The notes under the pieces are model-generated. The model was not told where the DNA came from. It saw only the letters and a program-made list of their open reading frames with translations, and did not search any database. A DNA stretch of 32,393 bases from Priapulus caudatus. Its lineage: Eukaryota; Priapulida; Priapulimorpha; Priapulimorphida; Priapulidae. A program made the translations under genes and the position numbers. The stretch covers positions 1-32,393 of the forward strand of contig NW_014577463.1 in NCBI RefSeq assembly GCF_000485595.1, given 5' to 3'. This document shows positions 10,777-20,491 of the stretch, piece by piece (position 1 is the stretch's first letter; each line of letters starts with the position of its first letter).

Positions 10777-10896
10777 CGTGATGATGTCACGAGAACTTAC
10801 ACATGACGTGATGATGTCACGAGAACTTACACATGACGTGATGATGTCACGAGAACTTACACATGACGTGATGATGTCACGAGAACTTACACATGA
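10747..10896 (+). repeat. Five perfect 30-bp repeats, the first holding the DHX16 stop codon
   Basis: Five identical tandem copies of a 30-bp unit beginning 'cgtgatgatgtcacg' and ending 'acttacacatga'. The first copy is the last ten codons of DHX16 (R-D-D-V-T-R-T-Y-T-stop). Because 30 bp is ten codons, all copies stay in frame and each ends in the same TGA. The other four copies are in the 3' UTR. The unit also contains 'tgatgtca' and 'tgacgtga', one base away from the palindromic CRE. Zero divergence implies recent expansion or assembly duplication. Confidence 0.95.
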
Positions 10897-11055
10897 TATC
10901 ACACAACCATGTCATTCCCTCTGTACATATGTGACCTTGGCAGAGATGATTGGTAAATCTAGAGTTGTAGTATGCCATACTACGTGTATGTTACAGGTAC
11001 CACCATGAACCATGTATGTAAACACATTATTTGTATACAAAGTATCTGTAGATAA

Positions 11056-11336
11056 GGCCGACCAAAAAATTTCCTTTGGTTCGGGTCACCCGCCCGACTT
11101 CACATTTCGGAGTGAAAAAATGTGCGACTGCGGTAACTTTTAAAAAATTAATTTTTTTTTTTTAATTTGCATCTCTTTTTTTAAACCTGCATTTCAAGCT
11201 GCCTTCAATGTCTTCAAGCTGCAGTTCAAGCTGTATATTTAACTTGTGAAAAAAAAGAAAAAAAGTTATATCTACCTACCTACCCTAATTTTCACAATCC
11301 ATGTGACCCGAACCAAAGGTATTTTTTAGTTTGGCC
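11056..11336. mobile_element. 281-bp MITE with 34-bp TIRs and TAA target duplication
   Basis: The left TIR begins 'ggccgaccaaaaaatttcct' and continues 'ttggttcgggtcac'. The reverse complement of the right TIR begins 'ggccaaactaaaaaatacct' and has the same continuation. TAA flanks both ends (11053-11055 and 11337-11339). The 3-bp TWA-type duplication is typical of PIF/Harbinger elements. No ORF is present, so it is non-autonomous. It may be in the DHX16 3' UTR or just beyond. Confidence 0.8.
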
Positions 11337-11628
11337 TAAGACACTAATGCATTGTTAATTCAGCGTTTAGTGAGCATTAGTCCACCTGACCTATTTTAGA
11401 TAAGAGACTTATCTGCCTTGGAGACTATCAATACATTTGTATAGTATATTATATTCATTGTAGTATCTATGTATATATGTGCAGGAAAAAAAGAGAACTC
11501 TCATGTAAAATTGCCATGTTTTTGTGTAATTATTCACTTCTTACCAACTGTTAGCTCTGGTATGGGTATAATTAGTTGGTAGAGGGATAAATATTGAACA
11601 ACAAGATCACTGCACTTGTGATGATGAG

Positions 11629-11634
11629 AATAAA
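11629..11634 (+). terminator. Candidate DHX16 poly(A) signal
   Basis: An AATAAA hexamer lies 853 bp after the DHX16 stop, in the right orientation. Position is the only support. Confidence 0.25.
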
Positions 11635-11639
11635 AAAAG

Positions 11640-14600
11640 GTGCTGTGAACAAGAGAAGAGTCAGTGAAGTGCTACTGTTAACTACGTGGTAAAGCTTCAT
11701 AGCAGTGTGGATTATTATGGCATCTTGACGTATCACTGAATAAGTGAACATTACAAAAGGATGTTGTAGCTATATATCAACCGCACAGCTCTGCACTATA
11801 GTTCACAACAGTTTAGAAAACGACTTTTACACAGATCTTATTTAATTAGAACTGTGAACTATGAACTAAATGACTATATGAATATGACTATGAAAGTTCC
11901 ATTAAAAAAAAAAGAAGATTTTAAGATTAATTTAATGAAACCATTCTACCTCTGCAATAACTTTGCAGATTGCTAAACCATTGCAAATTTAGTAATGGCT
12001 GTGATGATGGCTATCACAGAACATCACAACAACACATATACTCACCAACTCACACATTCTCTTGTAAACTGTTAATTGTATTTACCGGTTTCAAAATAAA
12101 AAAATCAAATATAATGAACTTGAGAATAACGAATAGGATAATAACTACACATGACAATTAATTCAAAAATAATTTGGCATTTAAGCCGTAAGACGCGTTT
12201 TCATTAGGCATTAACAATATGAGGAAACCAGTAATAGTACTCCAGTTATAAAATCTATTATATTTATATATAGAGAGAGAATTTCTGGGCCTTAACTATA
12301 ACATGACAATGCATAGCTAAAGTGAAACTGTTACTAGTCATTGCGGAACATTGCCATGTACTAAAAATATATATATAATATATTTACACAAAGAAAATAT
12401 ATATGAGACTTCCAAGACTCCAACCAATCACAAACTACTGCAAGATATTAGCTCCCTCAGGGACGCACTCTTAAAAAACAATGACACAGTGACACAGTGA
12501 CTGAGCCAATCTAAACTTAACCTGACCACATGCAACTACCAAAATCCAGTTTCATTGCTGTTTTAGTTCCATTTCATTTTGCACTATTGATACCAAAATA
12601 TATATATGATGAAACTATTATGCAAGGTGGTACAATACTGTCGAGTAGACCTAATCATGAAAATATAGACTATTTCTACATCAAATACAAAGCCAAACAC
12701 ATTTCACAAATATAGAATGCTCCCTACAGGTGTTCCGAAACATCGGTAACACAATTGCATCAAATTATGAAAATTATATCCAGATTGACACAAGGCACAT
12801 TAAATGCAAAGAACTTTTCAATTTTAACATTTAGAAGGAGATATTTATTATCTAATGTAGCATTATATAGTATTTTTATCACGTTTGTACATACCAATAA
12901 AGGAAAACATTCCAGAGAACGTCCCAGTGCTACATTAGCCACTTGACTTCCGTTTTTGCTCTAAATTTTTTCTCAATCATCAAACCTTATACTAAATGCA
13001 AGTTTAGGTTACGCTGTCTTATCACACCCTGATTAAGAGCACACGTTTGAGACACATTCTTCTTGGAGTTTTGAACAAACTGCTTGAAAAAATAACAAAT
13101 TTTGCATGTACTGTCTCATACATTTAAAAATACGGAGCAACATATCTGTACACGCCTTCTGCAACAAGACCCTCACTTTTAATAGCAAAACTAGAAAGCT
13201 TTAATTATAGCACTTTTTAACTTTTCAAGGAATTTCATTTGCATAGCCTTTTCCATCACCTGTATCAAATAGCATTGGTCAACAATAGCATGAGCCTTTT
13301 GCGCACACAATTTTAGCCGTCCATTCATATAAAAAAATGTGGGGTTTTCATTACTATACCTATACACACAGCAAACATGCAAACCTGGGCCATGCTCTCT
13401 CTGGCAGCCCACCATACTACCTGGCAGCGGAAAAAATACCTGGGAGCGGCGAGCGATTTCGCTCCCGTCAGCTTTCAAAGCGCTCTGGTAACAACAATTA
13501 CGAGAGCGAAAATTTTGGAAGATACGAGAAAAAATCGCTCCCGTGCCGCCGGCAGCGTTAGAAATTAGTTCCGATCCCGGAGGCTCGAGCCCACCAAGTT
13601 TTTGCTCGGGCATTAACAATAAGTTTTTATATCGCAGGGGTTAATTATCGTGGGGAGGAGTGAGGGCACGACCAGTGACACCAGACACGCGCGTAACCAA
13701 AGCTGTTAACTGAATTCGTCACTGACTTGTAGAAAGTGAACTATTTTTATTCATTTAGATATCTAGAAGCAATGTAAACTGTATATACTTAAAAAGATTC
13801 TAGGCACTTGTAACTTTGCGGATGTGCGGCAGCATCGATCTATGCATGGGGGTACCGTGGACTGGGGAGGAGAAAAACGAAAGTAAAACCTTACCCAGAA
13901 GCTCCCGGCATTCCTAGAGATTCCAGTACAAGTCTTTTTTAACATACTCAAAGTAACTAAAAACTCTCTCTGAAGTTCAGAACTTGCTCAGTCGATGTAA
14001 AAATAAAGTTGAAAGATGAAAAGAAATAAAGTAAAAAAAAGAAACTTGAAAATAACCATACCATCATTACCATGATTATAATTCTTGATTTCCTGTCTTT
14101 GTCATGTTACCTGACTATGTGTACTGTGTGTCTGTGTGAATGAAATTGAATAAGAATGTGATTGGTTTCTTAGTCGAGTAAAATGAGATTTTAAAAATTG
14201 ATCGAATGCGTATTCTTGACGATTCTTACCACACTGATAGTCTTATCACTCGTGTTGACGTGCTGAAATGCTGAATGGAATGACTATTAATGAGAGTTCA
14301 GTGCAGTTGTCAAAAAATAAGATAAATTCTAACAAACATGCAGTTAAAAATAGCCTCACTTGCCAACGCTCCTAAAATAAGCTCACCAAAAAAAATTTAC
14401 GAGAGCTCTTTTTTCAACAAAATCAAATAAAAGCTCCGTAAAAAAAATAGTAATTTAGCGCTACCTGCATGGCAAACTCATTGGCCCATTGGTCTAGCTG
14501 TCAGACCGTAAACAATAGCGTCGAAGTACAAACTAGAAACATGATGAGACCAGTCAACACACGGGCGCTGCGAGATGTAGCGAGCTAGAAAATAGCAGCT

Positions 14601-15486
14601 TTTCACATAAAAGTGTCAGCAACCAAGCTTTCTCTCAGCTGAAACAAACTTAATAACTGTACAACTGAATCAGTACAGATTTACACATCGAAATCTACAC
14701 CACCGTAAGTAAACGTAAACTGCAAAAAATTGGTTTCAACGTGATCATGCAACCACTGTAGACTAAATCTTACTTTACTAGAACTACTCACCGGGGGCTA
14801 GTCTAGGCGACTCATAACTAGAACCCAAACTGCATAACCACCACTTTATATGCACTGGGCATCACAGCCCACACTACAATAATGGACCAACTGGTGGAAT
14901 AAGCCAATATTATCTACTGCATCAAATCCACGCACACTCCACGCCACGACCTAACCTTGTCCTACCCTAAATTTGAATTTTACCATGACGATGACGTGCA
15001 TCATGATGAGGTCATTAGCGATAGCTGTTACCATGACGATGACGTGATGCAAAACAAGGTTACTAGCCGGATTGCCGTGTGATGACAATGTAATACCGAT
15101 ACCCTGAACGGCTTCGCCTAAATGCAATAAGCATTAAGATGTTGTGGACAAAACACATCTAATCTTAATTCTGAATGGCAATTCCTGGCAATTCTGCACG
15201 AGGCCAAAAAATACAATAAACTTACAATAATTGACAAAAAAATTTTGTTCCGATCACAGTGAAATTCAGAGTTAACAAACGGTCGTATGGCTCAAAAAGA
15301 AAGAAAATTCGTATTAAAAACGATAGAAGTATATTGGGCATCTCTGCTTAAACTTCCACAAACACAATCTTATTGGCCTGCACAGCCGCGACGATCCTCA
15401 TCTTACACACCTTCAGAATCACTCATTAAGCCAAGGCATTATCAGTCCACATCATCATTACGCCAGGTCGTAGCTACCATTGGTAA
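11640..15486. other. Gene-free interval between convergent DHX16 and PPT2
   Basis: AT-rich sequence with no exon I can support on either strand. It holds one copy of an interspersed repeat (13613-13905) and a GC-richer patch at 13383-13612 with repeated 'cgctcccg'/'gggagcg' motifs. An 18-bp direct repeat 'taccatgacgatgacgtg' occurs at 14981 and 15029. Short ORFs here lack family features. Confidence 0.5.
13613..13905 (+). repeat. Interspersed repeat family R1, copy A
   Basis: It is homologous in inverted orientation to 21497-21784. Shared landmarks in order are 'gcagggg', 'gagtgagggca', 'ctgaattcg', 'gactatttttat' variants, 'catttagatatcta', 'aactttgcg', 'gatctatgc', 'gggtac' and 'gaaagtaaaacctt'. 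It has no coding potential. The class is unknown. Confidence 0.7.
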
Positions 15487-15628
15487 TCAATCATCATCCA
15501 ACTATCAGCAAACCAACTCATCATCATCAGCACCATCGTCATCATCATTAGCACCATTGTCATCATCATCATCATTATCGTCATCATCGTTATCATCATC
15601 ATTATCGTCATCGTCGTCACCATCGTTA
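15487..15628. repeat. Impure CAT/CGT trinucleotide repeat just after PPT2
   Basis: Runs of 'tcatcatcatcatt' and 'cgtcatcatcg' lie immediately beyond the PPT2 stop, so they should be in its 3' UTR. Asp-rich and Ser-rich ORFs predicted here are by-products of the repeat. Confidence 0.85.
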
Positions 15629-18080
15629 TCATCGCAGCCACTTCTTGATACAGTTGTCGAACACTGTCTGGTTCTTGTGCCAGAGCACATGCTCAACGCC
15701 GGGCACCGTGTAGGTGGTGATCGCCTTGCGCTTGTCCAGCGTTCGTAGTCCAAACACGTCGTGTGCGTAGACCTTCTGACGTCGCATCTCTACGACCGTC
15801 TCGTTCTTGTCGAACATTCCAAACTGACTGCGAGTGTGAAAGAAGGAGAGAGAAAACGAAACCCACATGTAAAAGAATTAAAGAAGAAGTTGCCGTCAAA
15901 TCTAAGCATGCAAGGCGTGCAATGATGCATCTCTTTTAGAAAGATATCCCTGTGCAATCAATATACACAGTGGAATTTACAATGATTGATCTTGTAAACT
16001 TCAATGTAAAACATCAAAATTCAGAGAACACACTTCATCTTCGGTGATCTCTTGTATTTTGCAAGACCCTGTACAATCTCAACATGGGACAAATGACTAT
16101 GTATTTTCCATTATGCATACCTTGATTGCCATGGACTGATAACTCCATCATCGGGCCCACCAATCAAAACCAAATGATTGATCTTCAGGAAGTTACGTTT
16201 CCATTCTGTTAAACAATAATAAATTAACTTTAGATACATTAGTTGAACAGGGATATAGACATTAACCAATATAGATGTACACAAACGTATACACCCATGA
16301 TTCTAGGATGGACATTGAAGATCATCATAATATCAATGCAGACGGTTTAATCCATATGCTATGTTATAATTTATAACAAGTGTGTACAGCATGTACAGTA
16401 ATTATTATGAGAGAAAACACTGAAAGACTTACGTGTGGCTCTTATATTTTTCTTGGCAGATTCTCCATTGAGCAATGCTAGGTAATCACTGTACTTTTGG
16501 AAGAGGTTTCTATGATGAGGATCTGCAATATTATTATAATTATTACTTCGAAAAGTTTAGTTTACTTCGAACCTTGGAGTGATCAGAATCAATACACATA
16601 GAAAACACAAATAACCATTATATTATATTACATTACATTACATTACATTTATATTATATTATGTAGATGGATTTTGTGGCTTTATTGCACTCTCCGAAAG
16701 CTATACCATCACAATTGAAAGAGTGAAATTATCATTGCATTTTACTCACCATTCCAATAATTGGCTATAGAGAAATGCTGTCCGTACGTAGAGTAGAAAA
16801 ACCTACAATAATACAAGAATCGCATCTTACAATAATGTAAAAACTACTTAATTGTGAATCAGTTGTGCATGCCATAGCTTATTCATAGTAGCACAATTTA
16901 CTATAAAGATTAATCACCACGAGTCCAGACTCCACGACACCCAAGTCGCAAAGGTTAGGTGCATAGTACTAAGTTCCCAGTTTATAGTTATCTATTTATA
17001 TAATTATATATGATTTTCTAATTATATTTACTCCACCATACTCTATATGGATACACATACATATGTATGATATATGAATATATATATAGGCACACATTTT
17101 ACACACAAATAAAGGACAATTAACAGATTTTAGTATCAGTATCATTTTCTAGTTAATTCCAGCTGATGATAAGAAAGCTTACTCATATATGTGATGCTTT
17201 GTAAAGTGTGGAAAAAAGAAGCGTAGGTAGCTCGTATCGCCGAATTGACCCATCAAGGGAGAACTGAGGGCTATAAACGTATCAACGTTGTGATAGGGAA
17301 GCACACTAAGCACTCCTCTGCATATCAGACCACCTGAAATGTAGAATTACATATAGTCATTAGCATTTAATCAAACATTGTCCAAACAAATGAATTAAAC
17401 GTTCTTAAATGACGACCAAAATCTAAAAACATGAACGGTCCTATGTCTTATTCCTGCAACATTTGGTGACTTGACCACCATTCACACACAAAACACAAAG
17501 ATAAGATTGATAGGATGTAGTTTGACGTTACAGTTTTGGTTACTGTATACGCTGTATGTTTCGCGGTGGTTTAATTTTCGCGAACACGTCCCCGACTGCG
17601 AAAATAACAACATGCAAATAATTCATAATTCACCGACCGCGAAACTAACCACTCGCAAAATTGTCCGTCATGTCTGAATTCGCGAAAATATCTGTACGTG
17701 AAAAATATGGCGTATGCAGTAGCCACATGTCAGCTTCTTACCTTGTGAGTAGCATATGAGATGAACACCATCCTTGCTGGCATTCATCATAGCTCCCATC
17801 TTCTGCGAGTAGTCACTGACCTGTGTCCACATCCGTGTGAAGCTCTCAGCATCATTGTAGAGGTCCACGATGGTCACGTTTGTTCCAGGGTGTGCCTGTG
17901 TCATTACCAAATGTTGAATGTTGACTCCCTCTCCAACCTTTCCCTCTCTCTCTCTCTCTCTCTCGCTCTCTCGCTCTGTCGATGACTCTCTCTCTCTCTG
18001 TCGATGTCTATCTCTCTCTCTCTGTCGATGTCTCTCTCTCTCTGTCGATGTCTCTCTCTCTCTCTCTGTCTCTGTCGATT

Positions 18081-18115
<35 letters not shown>

Positions 18116-18889
18116 ATCTCTCCCTCTCTCTCTCTCTGTCGATCTCCCTCTCTCTCTCTCTCTCTGTCGATCTCCCTCTCTCTCTCTCTCTCNNNNNNNN
18201 NNNNNNNNNNNNNNNNNNNNNNNNNNNNNNNNNNNNNNNNNNNNNNNNNNNNNNNNNNNNNNNNNNNNNNNNNNNNNNNNNNNNNNNNNNNNNNNNNNNN
18301 NNNNNNNNNNNNNNNNNNNNNNNNNNNNNNNNNNNNNNNNNNNNNNNNNNNNNNNNNNNNNNNNNNNNNNNNNNNNNNNNNNNNNNNNNNNNNNNNNNNN
18401 NNNNNNNNNNNNNNNNNNNNNNNNNNNNNNNNNGTGAGGGCATATTTGATCTTGCTAAGGGCGTATCTATCAATGATTCAATGTATCATCAACTTACGCT
18501 CGTAAGGTCTATCATCCCCCTGACCTCTGTTTGATCTGGCTCGTTTAGCTATTTCTGACTAACCCTAACCCTATATATATATTAGTCAGAAATAGTTAAA
18601 CGAGCCAGGTCAAACAGAGGTCAGGGGGATGATAGACCTTATAAGTTATATCTGCCACACTTACACAGGCTAAAGACGTAAAGTAAAGTCGTAACGAGTC
18701 ATTCACTGTTCGACGGTGGAAATAACTTACCTCTTCAATGTTTTTTTTCAATCCGACGAGTTCGTCTGGGCTGTCGAGAATTCCGTGAATAATTATTACT
18801 GGCTTATAACATTGCGCTGTTTTGATCAGCGCCAAAACAACGCAAACAACTCCAAATATTTCCGTGTATAGCGACGAACTTGAGGACAT
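15629..18889 (-). CDS. PPT2: Palmitoyl-protein thioesterase 2 (PPT2-like), 7 exons, complete
   Basis: Exons on the minus strand are 18889-18731, 17895-17742, 17333-17183, 16802-16750, 16522-16433, 16205-16121 and 15827-15629. The junctions are in phase and give 296 residues, close to vertebrate PPT2. Residues about 10-27 form a hydrophobic signal peptide before Y-K-P-V-I-I-I-H-G, the start of the alpha/beta-hydrolase fold. The nucleophile motif is C-Y-S-Q-G-G (Ser103), the acid lies in G-G-P-D-D-G (221/222) and the catalytic His is in V-E-H-V-L-W-H (His277). N-glycosylation sequons include N-V-T, N-A-S, N-E-T and N-Q-T, as expected of a lysosomal enzyme. The family removes thioester-linked fatty acyl groups from CoA or lipid substrates. 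Intron 1 contains a CT repeat, the N gap and a perfect-loop hairpin. Confidence 0.95.
16621..16660. repeat. Short ATTAC/TATAT repeat in PPT2 intron
   Basis: Four tandem 'attac' units flanked by 'atattatatt'. It lies between exons 4 and 5. Confidence 0.7.
17538..17724. mobile_element. ~187-bp TIR element in PPT2 intron 2
   Basis: The left end 'ggttactgtatacgctgtat' resembles the reverse complement of the right end, 'ggctactgcatacgccatat'. The interior is rich in 'ttcgcga' motifs in both orientations. It has no ORF. Its right end is 17 bp from the splice donor of PPT2 exon 2, which is unusually close for an insertion. Confidence 0.55.
17940..18192. repeat. CT microsatellite with periodic GTCGAT interruptions
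   Basis: Tracts of (CT)n are separated by 'gtcgatgt' or 'gtcgatct' spacers, forming a higher-order repeat cut off by the N run. It lies in intron 1 of PPT2. Arg-Glu and Ser-Leu ORFs predicted across it are artefacts. Confidence 0.95.
18193..18433. other. Assembly gap, 241 N
   Basis: Unsequenced bases inside the CT repeat; the true length is unknown. Confidence 0.99.
18503..18641. repeat. 60-bp inverted repeat with telomere-like loop
   Basis: Arms 18503-18562 and 18582-18641 are complementary with about two mismatches. The 19-nt loop is 'ccctaaccctatatatata'; with the last arm bases this gives two CCCTAA-type units. It lies 70 bp after the gap, in PPT2 intron 1. It could be a small foldback element or a palindromic artefact at a gap edge. 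Confidence 0.8.
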
Positions 18890-19560
18890 GTTTATTGACA
18901 GTGATCACGCCACTTACATGCAGCGCCATCTGCCGAGATTGTGAGAAATAACACCACAGTGTAAGAAAATAAATTCACGTCCATACACATACCGTCATAC
19001 GTACGTTAATGATATGAAGAGTAAATAATACTAATAGTTATCTATTACCTACTATTGGTTACACACATGTGATATGCAGTAAATACACCAAGTACTTCGT
19101 TTGGGATTTTACATGTTTATGTCAATGACAGCATAAGTGCTATGCCGCGAAGAGAGTGCCTGCATGAAATAAATAAGCAGAAAATGGAATAAAGTAATAT
19201 GTTTATGTGCGCTTCATGATATCAGGAGTAAATCCTAGGTTCTATTTATAGATGTACTATTACACTGCTACAAACTCAGAATTGACTTTAATTGAGAATG
19301 TGCATATGCTAATCATTTCCAAAAATCTTATGATTTTTATAAAACCACATTACATATAGTCCATATAAAAATATTACATAACTTGGCCTCACTTTAATAA
19401 TTGTTTTTATTTGTATTATTTTATATGATATCTCTGTGAACAAACATGAAATGTGTCCACTTTTAACATTTCGAAATCATCACCGCCTATATAGACCGCA
19501 CGAATACGAAAGCATGAACAGATGTCGCGCGACACTCTTGTGATATGGTTTGCATACTGG
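18890..19560. promoter_or_regulatory. PPT2 upstream / EXOSC1 downstream interval
   Basis: A 671-bp AT-rich interval between two same-strand genes. It should contain the PPT2 promoter and the EXOSC1 3' end. I see no further gene and no convincing TATA box. Confidence 0.4.
19407..19412 (-). terminator. Candidate EXOSC1 poly(A) signal
   Basis: AATAAA on the minus strand ('tttatt' on plus), about 150 bp after the EXOSC1 stop. Confidence 0.45.
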
Positions 19561-20184
19561 CTACGACGGCGTAGTCACGTCCGCGGGAGCAGCGATGGTA
19601 ACGGCAGACGGGGGTGCCACACGCGCCACCTTTCGGCTCTCCTTTGCGAACGTGCTTGGGCACTGCATCTCCGTCCAGCTGATCGGGATCATGGGGGCGC
19701 CACCGTTTTCCGCGCGTGCGATCACGACCCCGAGCTCGTTCTCGGCCGTCGTCAGCAAGTAGGAGTACTGGTCGCCTAGCGACAAGACACGGGCGAGGAT
19801 GACATCACCTGGCCGGAAGCAGCGGTACATCTCGATGCGGTCCTTCTCGGTCGCGCGCACATCCTCGCGACGCACTTGCCCGCGGAACGCCTCCCGCAGC
19901 GCGCTCTCGCCGACGCACAGCATGAGGCACTTGCAGAAGCGCGGGTTGACGTGCGTCACGGTTGCCGTGACGATGGCGCCGACGTATGGCATGGCGCTGC
20001 GCTCGGCGTCATGGCGGACCTCTGTGACAGTGCTGCCGCTCTCACCGGCGCTCTCGCAAATGTATCCTGCGAGACTCGCGTAGATGAAGCCATTTCGTAC
20101 GTACGTGCCGCTACCAGCAGCGTGGCTGTCGTCGGCCCGGCAAAGCCGCTGTCCGGGAACACAGATGCTCAGCGTTGTCTTCAT
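19561..20184 (-). CDS. EXOSC1: EXOSC1/CSL4, RNA exosome cap subunit, intronless
   Basis: A single uninterrupted 207-residue ORF. Residues 8-41 hold C-V-P-G-Q-R-L-C, G-S-G-T-Y and F-I-Y-A-S-L-A-G, the Csl4 N-terminal domain. Residues about 66-146 form an S1 RNA-binding domain with V-G-A-I-V-T, R-R-E-D-V-R-A-T-E-K-D and F-R-P-G-D-V-I-L-A-R-V. The C-terminal part has Y-L-L-T-T-A-E-N-E-L-G-V-V and P-I-S-W-T-E-M-Q-C-P. Csl4 is one of three cap proteins on the exosome that degrades and processes nuclear and cytoplasmic RNA. Vertebrate EXOSC1 is split into several exons; here there is none, and GC content is higher than around it. An ancient retrocopy is possible, but the frame is intact. The tail runs slightly beyond the usual end and is Ala/Pro/Thr-rich. 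Confidence 0.95.
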   Translation of the reverse strand: MKTTLSICVPGQRLCRADDSHAAGSGTYVRNGFIYASLAGYICESAGESGSTVTEVRHDAERSAMPYVGAIVTATVTHVNPRFCKCLMLCVGESALREAFRGQVRREDVRATEKDRIEMYRCFRPGDVILARVLSLGDQYSYLLTTAENELGVVIARAENGGAPMIPISWTEMQCPSTFAKESRKVARVAPPSAVTIAAPADVTTPS

Positions 20185-20491
20185 GGTTCTATTTCTTGTG
20201 GCGCTATTCCGAGGAGCGAACGACTGCGCACGTTTGTGAATGTCTACAGTTACCTCAGAATGTCTACAGTCTTACTCAGCTATCGGTGCCTTAGGAGTAT
20301 TCCGTCTCTTTAGTGCTAAAAACGGGGAAAAAAACTGTAAATAAGAACCTGACGTTTCCATAAAATAGTAAAACATGTCTAAAGGTATATATGATGAAAA
20401 TCGTTGCTTTACTCGTAAAACCGATGGTCAATTGCACAGAAACTAAGAGTGATAGAAAAACAGTGAGAGGTGCAGTTTTCGAAAAAGCTAC

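Noticed and set aside
10748-11008. 86-codon ORF with repeated [10 protein letters not shown]
   Set aside because: It is an out-of-frame reading of the 30-bp repeat; the DHX16 frame is fixed by the upstream exons.
13191-13619. 142-codon minus-strand ORF
   Set aside because: No domain or splice context is recognised, and it runs through GC-rich inverted motifs next to repeat R1; probably chance or repeat-derived.
15287-15753. Ser-rich (plus) and Asp-rich (minus) ORFs
   Set aside because: Both are generated by the CAT trinucleotide repeat in the PPT2 3' UTR.
17904-18534. Ser-Leu and Arg-Glu ORFs running through the N gap
   Set aside because: They are translations of a CT microsatellite and of Ns.
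18560-18575. Interstitial telomere
   Set aside because: Only about two CCCTAA units in the loop of a hairpin; too short to call.
19876-20313. Plus-strand 145-codon ORF opposite EXOSC1
   Set aside because: Shadow of the GC-rich minus-strand coding sequence; no similarity of its own.
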